Origin: Mucor racemosus
Taxonomy: Eukaryota; Mucoromycota; Mucoromycetes; Mucorales; Mucoraceae
Reading direction: 5' to 3'
Assembly (NCBI GenBank): GCA_027405735.1
Contig: JAPEHQ010000009.1
Span: 620,001 to 684,000, forward strand
Length of the DNA stretch: 64,000 nucleotides
The notes beneath the pieces were generated by a model that had not been told where the DNA came from, ran no database searches, and saw nothing but the letters and a program-made list of their open reading frames with translations. Shown one piece after another: positions 1 through 9,714 of the stretch (positions are counted from its first letter, which is position 1; each line of letters begins with the position of its first letter). The position numbers and the translations under genes are program-made.

Positions 1-1005
1 GAATACTTCATCCTCAAAAGCAGTTTCATCAATGTTGACAATTTTCAGTTCAGAGGGAGTATATTCTCGATGTAATAATTCATTTGTTTCGTCTTTGAGA
101 ATGTAATTACCAGCTTGGGTGCGCTTTACAACAAAGTAAGGACCAGCATATAATGGAGCAAGTTTAGATTGACGTCCTTCAGGAAGGCGAACCATTACAG
201 GTGCATCAAAGCCTATTTCAGGAAGAATGTAACGTCGTTTATCCATTTGTTTGGCGTATTCTGCGGCAAGAAGTTTAGTGCGTTCTTGGAGAGCAGGAAA
301 GACGATAGAGTTCATGTATTCAACACGTTTTTCGAGTTGTTCTACAGTAAGAGGCGGACGTCCGTTTAGGTTGACTTTTTCAGGATTTGGATTGAGATTA
401 ACCTGTCGAGCATACATCAAACTGAATGGAGTGCTAGCAGTTCGTTCTTTGACTTTCATGTTAAGTGCAAGTTGAACAATAGGTAATCGATCATCCCAAT
501 TGTGTGTGTCATTTCCACACATTTTTCGAAGAGTTTGTGTCACCTGTTTGACGGCATTTTCACAGCTTCCGTTGGATTGTTTATAATAAGGTAATGAGAA
601 TCGTTGTTTGATTCCTAATGTTTTCGTGAAGTGATCCATGATTTGCGATCGGAATTCCCGGCCGTTATCATTTTGCTGTATGGTTAAGGCTATTCCATAA
701 TCACCGAAGATCAGGCTCATGGTTTGAGCTATAGTCGTGCTGTTTTTGTTTGGAATGGCGCGAGCAATGATGTAGCGAGTACATAAATCAATCATAACCA
801 AGATATAAACATTTCCTTTATCAGTGATAGGCAATGGTCCACAAAGGTCATATGCTACATGGTCTAAAGGCTCGTAACTAACGATACTTTTAGCTGGATT
901 GTAACCTTTGCGTGTTATATTATGCATTGCACATTCATGACATCCTTGAAGCTTTTGTTTGACGTCTGTGTATATAGAATTCCAATGTAAACCAAAATAT
1001 GTTTG
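1..1005 (-). pseudogene. Ty3 integrase core, frameshifted from the polyprotein
   Basis: This frame is open without a stop from about 1005 to base 1. It supplies the missing CxxC of the zinc finger (GCHECAMHN) and then a full DDE integrase core. The first Asp is in HVAYDLCGPLP, the second in NDNGREF and the Glu in NGSCENAVKQ. A C-terminal beta-rich part follows (GPYFVVKRT, GNYILKDE). Codon phase differs by one base from the upstream Pol frame, as expected after loss of a single base near 1000-1012. A programmed -1 shift is conceivable but would be oddly placed inside the zinc finger. The C-terminal end is outside the window. Confidence 0.85.
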
Positions 1006-4000
1006 ACTACCGATTCAATGCCAAAATGACCAATCTGGTGGGTATCATGAATGATTTGAGCACGATCGTTTTCAGGAGGGGATATATAGTCAGTGGTTGA
1101 ATTTTTGAATTCTTTGCTGTTTACTTTGATAGCAAGAATGTTGAGGTTTTTGTCTTTGGAATAAATGGTTCTTTGACGTCTTAATTCTAATTTACTGTTG
1201 GTATCTCGCTTGAGCAAGATCAACTTATGCAATTTCTGTATTTGTCTGTCATTTTCATCTTCGAGCATTTTGTCTTCATTAATGGGAGGATAGACTCTTG
1301 AAAGAGCATCACACAGAACATTGTCAATACCTTTTACGTGGGATATGGTAAAATTAAATTCTCCCAATATCTCGAGATAACTCTGAAGGGTACTGTTCAA
1401 TGTGGTCGAAGTAAACATGTATGTTAAGGCCAGATGATCTGTTAAAACCTCGATGTTGTTATGACCCCATAGTAATGATCTAAATTTGATAAATCCAAAT
1501 ACGACAGCGGCACATTCTCGTCTGTTAGTAGACCAGTTGCGCTCAGCTGGATTCAAAGATTTGCTGACAAAAGCGATATGTTTAATGCGACCCAAATGAT
1601 CTTTTTGATAAAGGCATGCGGCAATTCCGTATAGGCTAGCATCGCATTGAAGGAACATTTTATCATTCAAATTTGGTGCATGAAGAATTTGATTTGACAA
1701 TAGAATTTGCTTTATAGCGTTGAATCGATCAGTATGCAATTGATTCCAGTTTTTCTTTACATCGTTATCATTACGAAGTTTATCAATGGGTTCACATACT
1801 TTAGAAAGCATGGGACAGAAGTCTCTCAGATGACTGATTACACCCATGATGCTTCGCACTTGTTTCACATTTTTAGGAATAGGCCAAGTGTCAATGTTAG
1901 ACAGACGACGCATATCAATTTTCTGTATACCTGGACCAACAACAAATCCTAATAGGAAGACTGATGTTTGGAACCATGAACATTTTGCAATGTTGATTCG
2001 TAGATTTACAGATGTTAAGCGATTGACAACTAAATTGATGAGTTTGATATGACTTTTGATATCTTTGCTGTATAAGACTACATCATCAATATAGTGTTCA
2101 ACACCTCCATAGATGGTGGGTTGATTAGATGCACTGGAATTTTGATTTTTGTTTTGATTACCCTTTTCCATTTCATATCTTAATTCATCTTGAATTCCTT
2201 CAAGTAGAATAGACATACATTTAACAAACAATGAACTCATTGTACGTAAACCAAAAGGGGCTCTACACCATCTATAGAAAAGGCCATTATGTGAAAATAT
2301 CAAGGCATTTCTAGACGAGCTGTGCACACCATAAGAATAGTATGCTTGGTGTAAGTCAATTTTACTTATAATTTTAGCATTAGCAGAAACTCGTTCAAAG
2401 ATTTCATGAATCTTAGGTACGGCGTAGTTTTCGTGGTAATTTTCATCAATTGCGGCATTGATGCGGCGCAAATCGCAACAAACTCGTAGTTTGGTCAATT
2501 GATTGTTTTCATCCTTCTTTTTTACAGTGATTAGAGGTGAGTGAAATACCGAAGAAGGTTTACAGCGTTCTACTATTTTGTTTTCTAGCCATTCTTTGAT
2601 TTGGCGATCGATTTCAACATGAGAATTTATAGCTAAAGGATATTGACGAACGTAACAGTCTTTAGGATTTGAAATAGGAACATGAACTTCGCTTTCCGGC
2701 ATCGTGCAGACGGCATCAGATGGAATGTTCTTATTATTTTCCAGACATTGTTCGATTTGTTTTAGTAGCAATGTTCGTTCTTGATCAGAACCGAAGTTTG
2801 CGTTTTCAGGATTATATACATTTTCTGTATCATAATTCAAGTTCTTAAATTGAGCCATTTCAGTTTGAGTTTCAGGCCATTTATGGGCGACACCACTTAA
2901 ATAAATATTTAATTGTGGGAGAATATCGATTCCTAATAGTACATCGAATTCTTCAGCCATTGAATCATTGAAATCTATAATTTCAAATGAATGTTTGAAT
3001 GTGATTCCATTCATGTAAGTAACTTTGAGGGGTTCAGTATGACCAATGCGTTCAGCTTTGCTTGGACTGCCATCCTTATTCATACTCAAAAATGTTAAAT
3101 AACCACCTAGGGCTTTGATATTTTTTATGGTAGAAAATTTTTTATTTAAAACAGTTTTATTTATAATGCTAACATCAGAACCAGGATCTACCTTTCCTAT
3201 AATCCTAATATCGTTGATAAGCAAGGGAGTTATTAGATTGAAACTGTTTTTAGTTGTTTGTTCATTGTACTTACAATCTTTGTTTTCCATAGCTTCGCGG
3301 AATAGAGTACTTTCATCGCGGTTGGAATTGTTGTTGTTATTGTTATTGTTGCTACGGTTACGGGAACGACGTGCACGTCTACCTTGACCACTGGGGCCAT
3401 GATAGGGATGCTCCTTCTGAATAGAAAGAACGTTGAGATTTTTCTTCTCAAAATATTCAGGACAAGTATGCCCATGGAACCAAGGTTTACCACACCAGGA
3501 ACAGAAAGAACTACCAGTGGCTCTCTTTGGAACATTTGATCTAGGCATGTGGTTACTTCCCTTAGAGTTCATACGACAATCCTTCTCGTTGTGTCTAGCT
3601 TTAGGACCACCATGATTAGAACAGAAGAAAGATGATTTAGCAGACGAGGAAGAAGATGATCCAGAAGATCCACCTTGATGAGACATGGATGATAACGATC
3701 CACCAGAACGAGAATGACCACCAACTTTCTTTTGATTTACAAATGAGATAGGACACTTTTGGGCATTCAATACATTAAGCGCACAAGTGACGATTTGACC
3801 TGCTGTGAAATCAGACGCACCAGGATATTGAGCACAGAGAACAGAATTAATTTGAATTTGCCAAGCGGCGGGAAAACCCAACAAGAAAGTATCACCGAGA
3901 GTAGTATCCTCAGTGGAATAACCGGCCTCCATTACGGCTCTTGCAAAGCGATTGTAATATTCCTCCGTAGTTTCACCGGATCTCATAGTAGCTCCTTGCA

Positions 4001-4277
4001 CCTCTCTACGGGCATCCAACCTTAAAGCAGCATTGTTGAATTTTTTTGTGAATTTATCCTTGGCCTCCTGCCAAGATTTGGCTAACAGCAATTCTTGATT
4101 TAACCAAAGATCCAAATCATATGGGATTGTCAGAGGAATGTATCGTCTCCATACATCATCCACAGATTGACCTGAAGACAAGATCACCTTTTCAAAAGAG
4201 CGCAGGAAGTGATGGATTGAATCATAAGCTTGATCCTTAGGAAAATACTTGGTGGCGCTGGTACGAAGTTGAAACAT
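915..4277 (-). CDS. Ty3 Gag-Pol polyprotein (Gag, PR, RT, RNase H, start of integrase)
   Basis: This is a polyprotein of 1120 residues. A retrotransposon Gag domain fills about residues 1-150 (SWQEAKDKF, GETTEEYYNRFARAV). A CCHC knuckle (C-S-W-C, then GH and C) lies near 258-271. The retropepsin-like active site at about 364 reads DPGSDVSI instead of the usual D-T/S-G. Reverse transcriptase carries YIDD at about 729-732. RNase H starts at FLQCDAS (about 875) with TDHLALTYM downstream. An HxxxH pair (HQIGH) begins the integrase zinc finger at the C-terminus. The last 20 or so residues are out of frame: the real integrase continues in the neighbouring frame. The frame is also open upstream of the ATG as far as the TAA at 4371. 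Confidence 0.9.
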   Translation of the reverse strand: MFQLRTSATKYFPKDQAYDSIHHFLRSFEKVILSSGQSVDDVWRRYIPLTIPYDLDLWLNQELLLAKSWQEAKDKFTKKFNNAALRLDARREVQGATMRSGETTEEYYNRFARAVMEAGYSTEDTTLGDTFLLGFPAAWQIQINSVLCAQYPGASDFTAGQIVTCALNVLNAQKCPISFVNQKKVGGHSRSGGSLSSMSHQGGSSGSSSSSSAKSSFFCSNHGGPKARHNEKDCRMNSKGSNHMPRSNVPKRATGSSFCSWCGKPWFHGHTCPEYFEKKNLNVLSIQKEHPYHGPSGQGRRARRSRNRSNNNNNNNNSNRDESTLFREAMENKDCKYNEQTTKNSFNLITPLLINDIRIIGKVDPGSDVSIINKTVLNKKFSTIKNIKALGGYLTFLSMNKDGSPSKAERIGHTEPLKVTYMNGITFKHSFEIIDFNDSMAEEFDVLLGIDILPQLNIYLSGVAHKWPETQTEMAQFKNLNYDTENVYNPENANFGSDQERTLLLKQIEQCLENNKNIPSDAVCTMPESEVHVPISNPKDCYVRQYPLAINSHVEIDRQIKEWLENKIVERCKPSSVFHSPLITVKKKDENNQLTKLRVCCDLRRINAAIDENYHENYAVPKIHEIFERVSANAKIISKIDLHQAYYSYGVHSSSRNALIFSHNGLFYRWCRAPFGLRTMSSLFVKCMSILLEGIQDELRYEMEKGNQNKNQNSSASNQPTIYGGVEHYIDDVVLYSKDIKSHIKLINLVVNRLTSVNLRINIAKCSWFQTSVFLLGFVVGPGIQKIDMRRLSNIDTWPIPKNVKQVRSIMGVISHLRDFCPMLSKVCEPIDKLRNDNDVKKNWNQLHTDRFNAIKQILLSNQILHAPNLNDKMFLQCDASLYGIAACLYQKDHLGRIKHIAFVSKSLNPAERNWSTNRRECAAVVFGFIKFRSLLWGHNNIEVLTDHLALTYMFTSTTLNSTLQSYLEILGEFNFTISHVKGIDNVLCDALSRVYPPINEDKMLEDENDRQIQKLHKLILLKRDTNSKLELRRQRTIYSKDKNLNILAIKVNSKEFKNSTTDYISPPENDRAQIIHDTHQIGHFGIESVVKHILVYIGILYTQTSNKSFKDVMNVQCII

Positions 4278-4370
4278 AGGTAAATCCCTTTTAGACAGAG
4301 AGATTCCACCATTATCACCATTGTTGTTCCCAAAAATTGACGCCTTTACACTTGCCTCAGATAGTTTGAT

Positions 4371-4823
4371 TTAATGTTTCAATGTCGAGATTAGTTTATT
4401 CATTTCCTCTACCTTGACATTCATATCTTGAATATGTGCTTGACCTTCTTGATTGTCCAGGTCAGTTCCGGCGATCATATCCGTGAGGAGAGAAAGATAT
4501 TGGTCCCTTTTCCAAAACATTTTTTTCAGGGCGCCAACATGGCTTGCACCAGATGAAGACTTCATTGAGGTAACCGAAGAAGGAACAGAAGAAGGAGTAG
4601 CAGAAGGAGTAGCATCATGCTCGGCATTTTCACCAACCAAGGGAGCTTGCTCAACATTTTTCTCGGCCGCAGCCAAGGGCATGTCTTCGTCTTCAGAGAC
4701 ACCATCGCGAAGCTCGTATTGTTGATTAAGTTGGATGTCTCGGATCTGATCCTCAACTTGAGAGATTGGAGAAGCGGCAGCAGATTCACGGCCAGAGGTA
4801 GGTGATTGAGATTGGGTAGACAT
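4371..4823 (-). CDS. Ty3 element N-terminal Gag segment (150 aa, ends at in-frame stop)
   Basis: The 150-residue product starts MSTQSQSP and is Ser/Glu-rich and low-complexity for its first 90 residues. It ends in a more structured, charged helix-like stretch with MFWKRDQYLSLL and MNKLISTLKH. The stop at 4371-4373 is in the same frame as the 1120-codon ORF that starts 32 codons further on, and the codons between are open. This is therefore best read as the first part of one Gag-Pol polypeptide cut by a nonsense codon. Alternatively it is a separate small ORF followed by stop-codon readthrough or reinitiation. I recognise no named domain in it. Confidence 0.7.
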   Translation of the reverse strand: MSTQSQSPTSGRESAAASPISQVEDQIRDIQLNQQYELRDGVSEDEDMPLAAAEKNVEQAPLVGENAEHDATPSATPSSVPSSVTSMKSSSGASHVGALKKMFWKRDQYLSLLTDMIAGTDLDNQEGQAHIQDMNVKVEEMNKLISTLKH

Positions 4824-5583
4824 GGTATGAGTAGTAGTAATAAGATAAAAAATTCAGTCTTGATAAATTGTAAAAAATGCAGTAAATTACGATGTTATTT
4901 ACTAAAATAAAAAAAATATAAAAATAAAAGCAGTAGAAATACAATTATAATCAGCTAAAGTTTTTATTACAAAAGATTTCTGAAGAGTTAAAATAATTGA
5001 AAAGTATGAGGGTATTTATAGTGATTTGGAGAACTTGGATACCATCAGACTTGAATGGATGTATATTTAGTAATCTTCCATTTTTGAGTACATTGTTATT
5101 GATTTGATATTTTAAGGGGTAAATTGTATAGAGCATTGACCATAAGGGATTGTATGTCAAGTGTGACAATATCGACCTTTTGGGAAATGGTTGTTTTTGT
5201 TTATTTCTGTTATATCTATTTTATGTAACCTTGATTTTTAAGGGGTAGTTTTTATATGCTTGAATCTTATTTATATTGATAGTGCAACTACGATATAGAT
5301 GAGTAGTTGACTAAATTGATATCTTTGTTTATTATCATTATTGATTTGGATAGAATCCTGTTTTGATATATATGTCATTTGTGTAATTGATTGCGCCGTG
5401 ATCAAGGGTGCTATCATCTACACGACATGTATGGTTCAAAAAGGGTATTTCATATTTTTAGCATGCGTTTGTTATTGTGTTCAATTGAAGCGTTTGTTTA
5501 TTATCGTTGTTCACATTTCAAGTGGCATCATATTTTATGAGCGACACTTGAAATTTAGGTTGTTTTTATTTTATCAAGCGTTT
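4824..5583. other. AT-rich stretch expected to hold the Ty3 leader and 5' LTR
   Basis: There is no convincing coding sequence here. By position it should contain the untranslated leader, primer-binding site and 5' LTR of the Ty3 element. The 3' LTR is outside the window, so the boundaries cannot be found by comparison. I saw no unambiguous primer-binding site or TG...CA ends. Confidence 0.4.
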
Positions 5584-5899
5584 TTAGTATGTAATTCCAC
5601 TGCAGAAATCCTGAATGATGGGTAACTTGTTCTCTTCAAATACGTTCAATGCGGTTTGGACGTAGTCATTGTGTACCAGAATGCTTACAACACTGGATGT
5701 GGGATATTGGACATCAATTATAGATCCACCAGAGAGACCTATCTTTCTTAAATTGTATCGCATATCCTTTAAAGGTAATTTGGCTTTGATGGGCAGATGC
5801 AGATACTGAAAACCTTGGTTGGGAGAAATAAAGGCAAAGTGTCCTAAACATTGTTGTGTACAGTAGATCTTTGTCTGGGAGGATTTGAAGTAGAGTTAG
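5584..5899 (-). pseudogene. Retroelement ORF relic (C-terminal fragment)
   Basis: The minus strand is open for about 104 codons, from just inside 5899 to the TAA at 5584-5586. There is no start codon, and a stop lies immediately upstream. The product contains LPIKAKLPLKDMRYNLRKI, VQYPTSSVVSILVHNDY and FEENKLPIIQDFC. The pattern of conserved hydrophobic blocks with a VHNDY-type motif resembles, from memory, the C-terminus of an ORF common in Mucorales retroelements (LINE ORF1 or Gag-like). That assignment is tentative. Lack of a start and isolation from any partner ORF mark it as a decayed fragment. Confidence 0.45.
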
Positions 5900-6109
5900 T
5901 TTCCAATGAACTGTCTTTATTTTTTGTGAGTTATTAGTATTTTCAATATTGTTTTCGTCAGTATGATTAGTATTTTTGTTATTTTTTTGTAAATTTTTTG
6001 TTTGTTTATTGAATTGTTGAGCTTGATAGTTGAGCGATTTAACTGTTGTAGTTGAATGTATATGGAGGTCGGTGTTTCAAATTAATGAAAAGTATTATTT
6101 AGCAGAAGA

Positions 6110-6680
6110 ACCTGACTTCAATTTTTCCTCTGTATACCCTCATTCCAAATTCTGAATTTGAAAAAAAAATTAACAAAAATTTTGTTTCTCTGCGAAAAAT
6201 GCAGCTAGAAGGTTTCGCAATGGCTCAATCGATACATATTTTCATTGCACATTATTTTCGTTACTTATATTTGAAATATACTTATAAAAATTGCTGTGTA
6301 TATTCAAAAAAAACCTCCAAAATTTCAATTTTAATTGCAATTTACGCAAAATTTAATGTAAAAAATCTGTATGAATTTTATTTAGGTACTGTAGATGATG
6401 CAAAATTCAAAACTGTACAAAAATTATTTATTACGTTAAGTCGACTTGCTTTGCAGTTCATGAGCTTTTAAACTATTTTTTTTAGTCATTTTTTTCATCG
6501 AAGGAATTTTGGAACCCCGTTAGTATAGACTTTAAGCTATGATATAGTCGATTATTTTGATTATCTCGACGAAAAATCAATGTTTTTTCCTGAAACAAAA
6601 AATGCAGGGTAACTTTCAATTGGTTCTATCTTATGAATTTAAAAAAGCAATACTTTAACTTTAGATTTTAAATTTCACAA
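6110..6680 (+). repeat. Dispersed repeat family A, partial copy A1
   Basis: This segment is collinear with parts of the copies at 40.5-41.1 kb and 48.0-48.5 kb. Shared landmarks are 'taccctcat..aaattctga', 'gaaaaatgcagct', 'cttataaaaa', 'aaacctccaaa', 'aaaactgtacaaaaa', 'gcagttcatgagc' and 'tcgacgaaaaatcaat'. It lacks the left half seen in the longer copies. An ATG-led frame at 6199-6471 lies within it, but this reading is not conserved as protein in the other copies, so I do not call a gene. Confidence 0.75.
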
Positions 6681-8640
6681 TCAATTTTATGTATAGTTTC
6701 AGTCAATATTTATTTGTGAGTCTGATATGACGAGTCCTGGCGTCCCCACTGTATCTATTTCTGTGATAAGGCTTGCTATCTGACTAATCTCGTGTCTTGG
6801 AGCTTCAAAAGAATATATAATGTATCATTCATCATTCTCGTTTGTTTTATTGTTGCCTATTATGGTTGTGTTTATTGATATTTGTTGTTAAATAAATGCT
6901 GGTGGTTCGGTATGACATTTAGATTTAGTATTAGCTACTAAATGCCATATCATGTTGAACTTCAATGATAGACGTTGGATTTTAATAATTGTTCCTGAAT
7001 CTATAATTGTTAGATTTCTGATATATCAAGTAGCTTACAGCTTTTGACACTAAATGTGGCTGATTTTGGGTTGATGGGCACGTAAGGCATGATACAGCTC
7101 TCTCCTCCAAATAGTTTCGGTTGGGTTAGATTCACTGATCTTCAAGGAGCGTTATGCAATCATGACATTCTATAAGAGAAATTACTCCTTCTGTCACTAG
7201 GTGAAAGAATAAATATGTATCAATTTTTCTATAATCAATTAATCAAGAAGAAGATAGTATATGAAAATATTAGTAATTTAAAAATCACTGTTACAGAAAA
7301 TTTGATTTGTTCATTAAATATATTTCAGTAGCATGATTTTCGAAAAGTTGGGGTTATATATATACCACATTGATTGATTCTTGCTTTTGTATGCAATTGA
7401 GAATATAATAATACATCAAATTCTACTTGAAAATGAGAAGGTCTTACTGGAAACCGAATTCATGCAATATTTTTGAAGTTTGAAGCTTTTATCAACCACC
7501 TTTCTACTAATTATTAATGTTGCTTAATTATTGAGTGCCTGTTCGTTTACTTAATAACATTAGGATAGATAAATCATTGTGAAGAGATCAAGAATATGAG
7601 CCATTATTCAAACCAAAGTGATGGGATTAGCATCTGTAACTTGGCGACGCGAATGAGATCGAGAACGCAGAAGCAGTGGCGGGAATAACGCATGCTCTGA
7701 TTAGTTTGCTCCTTAATAGCATATAAATGATGTACACAATTGAACATGAATGCGAATTTTTAATAAAAATGTGTATTTACATGGCGTTATTCTGCAACCT
7801 CTGAACTACTGGTTAACATGGATTAGTTTTACATCAAAGTGAGTTATGTTGATTTAGAAGCAAAACGGTTCATCTTGTTTTCTTAAAAATCAGTAAATTA
7901 CTTTTATCATCGAAATTGCCCCATGCATTTGTCCAAAAAAGAAGATTTTAATAGTAGAGAAATCTGTTATATTTAATAATATGTTTAATAATAATAATAA
8001 GAGTACCGAAGGCTTTAACATACCTTTAAAACAAAGAAAGCAGTAATTATTGCAGTTTTATGGTTATGTGATGTAAAAAAGGCATCACCAGAGTAAAAGT
8101 ATTGAGTATTGGTAACATTAAAAGCAATATAGATGGTAGTAGCACTACGTTTATATATTGTCTATATGCAAATATCTTTGGATAAATAATTGTAAATCAA
8201 TCAAATTTGTGCTATTTCTTGTTGTTATTTAAAATTAAATTTTGCATAATAAGCGTAATTTTTATAATAAACGTATTTTCAATTTTTAATGAAAGACCAT
8301 TTAAGTTTGATCATACCTTGTTTGGCCACATGACGTTTTAGAGGCATATTAATTGAACGAATTCAAAAATGTTATAAGCCTTTCAACGGGTATGTACGTA
8401 TAAAAAACTCGAAATCATTTCAGATATTCATGTATAAATGGCATCAGACTATCAGACTATGAGACAATACACTCCCCAATTTTAAATGTTGTCTTTTGTA
8501 GACAATTAAACCTTAAAAACAATCTACTAGAGACATCAATCAATGAAAACTACTATTTCTATAACATTTATACAAATATAACTTTTTTAAAATATGTTCA
8601 AGCTTAAAAGCTAGATTCTGAACACAAAAAAAAAAAAAAA
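6681..8640. other. Intergenic, no recognised gene
   Basis: The stretch is AT-rich with stops in all frames and no ORF of note. A slightly GC-richer patch at 6721-6800 ('gacgagtcctggcgtccccac') could be part of an old LTR or leader, but I cannot pair it with anything in the window. A poly(A) run of about 19 bases ends the stretch near 8625-8643. Confidence 0.5.
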
Positions 8641-8701
8641 AAATAGATAATCAGTCAGTTGCTGAATGGTTGGATTGTGTAGAGAGAGTCCTTCGGGGCC
8701 G

Positions 8702-8727
8702 CACCATGCGTACTTCGACGCATGGTG
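8702..8727. repeat. Perfect 10-bp hairpin with 6-nt loop
   Basis: The arms CACCATGCGT and ACGCATGGTG pair perfectly around the loop ACTTCG. The stem is GC-richer than almost anything nearby. It could be an RNA structural element of the enclosing segment. I recognise no named RNA family. Confidence 0.6.
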
Positions 8728-9023
8728 TTATGTGAGATCAGGCTGTACAGTCGAAGCATGACGCTATTCCTAGCTGTCCGAGGCTTTTTACCAACAATCG
8801 TATTGGGTTTCCCTGAACTTGTTGCTTATTGCTCACTCTTACCCTATCTAGACTTAATGATCATTTCATGTTAGATTAAACAGGAATTTCGAACAATGTT
8901 GATGTGTCCGCGGTTTCGGCTGGTAGGATAACCCGTGTTCCCTTTGTCCCTTTTCAAGACCCAGTACCATGTTCATCTTGTCTACACATTGCTATTATCG
9001 CGCTAAATAGGAGTTATAATATA

Positions 9024-9186
9024 CCACTATTATGAAGAAAAAATCCCTTAATTCTCTTAATTATGCCACATTAAGGGAAATAAGACAAAATTTTAAAAAA
9101 AATAAGCAGTGAAAATTTTCTTATTTTCCTAAATGTGGCACAATTAAGAGAATTAAGAGATTTTTTCTTCATAGTGCTATAGTGGG
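9024..9186. mobile_element. MITE-like fold-back element flanked by TA
   Basis: Two arms of about 70 bp are inverted copies of each other with a short central spacer. The left arm begins CCACTAT and carries GAAGAAAAAATCCCTTAATT and TGCCACATTAAGG. The right arm repeats these in reverse complement and ends ATAGTGGG. TA dinucleotides sit at 9022-9023 and 9187-9188, matching a Tc1/mariner-type target duplication. It has no coding capacity, so any movement would need a transposase from elsewhere. Confidence 0.65.
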
Positions 9187-9650
9187 TAACATGTTAAAAA
9201 TCTAATAAAGCTGCCTGACTTGGCTTAACCTTAAAAAAAAAAAAAAGATTATGGATATTGATGCATTGCCGTAAATTATCCGTTCTGCACCTCATATTCT
9301 GGTACGGAACTATGGCTTGTTTTCCAGAGAAGATGATTTGCTATTTCTTTTACAAAGTTTTTGATGAGCAGTATTCAGTTGTGTATAAATTTTGATTCTA
9401 TACTGTATTAAAAGCATGCCTGAACTGACCCTTATAGCAGCTTTGAAGTTTATTATATAAATTCTATACTATACTGCCCTAGGATTAAATGAGCTCTCGA
9501 TTTATTGCGCAATTTGTTCGCTGATAAATCATTTGTAATCCATTTATTAAGCGTCAACTTGGCTTTGTAGCCAGAAATTTAATACAGGCAAAGTTTATCA
9601 TGATTATCTGTTACCGCATTTAACCATTGTTTCTGATCAATTAATACTAA

Positions 9651-9660
9651 TATATAAATA
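9651..9660 (+). promoter_or_regulatory. Candidate TATA box of the oxidoreductase gene
   Basis: TATATAAATA lies 55-64 bp upstream of the ATG at 9715, a plausible distance for a short-leader fungal promoter. No expression evidence supports it. Confidence 0.4.
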
Positions 9661-9714
9661 CTGGTATTAGTTTGTTTCTAATTCTTTTTCATTATACAAA
9701 TTTTAAATATAAAA

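Larger units (their letters stand above)
1..4823 (-). mobile_element. Ty3/gypsy LTR retrotransposon, truncated by window edge and broken
   Basis: Reading the minus strand, the order is Gag, CCHC zinc knuckle, aspartic protease, reverse transcriptase (YIDD), RNase H, zinc-binding integrase domain and DDE integrase core. That order (RT before integrase) defines Ty3/gypsy. The coding part starts at 4823 and is still open at base 1, so the integrase C-terminus and the 3' LTR lie outside the window. Two lesions interrupt one long frame: a TAA at 4371-4373 and a one-base shift near 1000. The 5' LTR and primer-binding site should lie right of 4823, but I cannot delimit them without the partner LTR. 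It is therefore probably a recent but non-autonomous copy. Confidence 0.93.
8644..9246 (+). repeat. GC-richer segment ending in AATAAA and poly(A), possible retroposed sequence
   Basis: Base composition rises compared with its flanks. The segment ends with 'ctaataaagctgcctgactt' followed about 25 bases later by a run of 15 A. A polyadenylation signal plus a genomic A-tract is the signature of a reverse-transcribed 3' end (LINE 3' end or retroposed transcript). I find no ORF or clear target-site duplication, so this is inference. It contains a perfect hairpin near its left end and a fold-back element nested inside. Confidence 0.35.

Noticed and set aside
990..1020. Programmed -1 frameshift in the Ty3 element
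   Set aside because: The position inside the integrase zinc finger and the absence of a classic slippery heptamer make a simple base loss more likely.
5341..5625. 94-codon plus-strand frame
   Set aside because: It is Cys/Phe/Ile-rich as expected for translated AT-rich DNA, has no domain, and partly overlaps the retroelement relic on the other strand.
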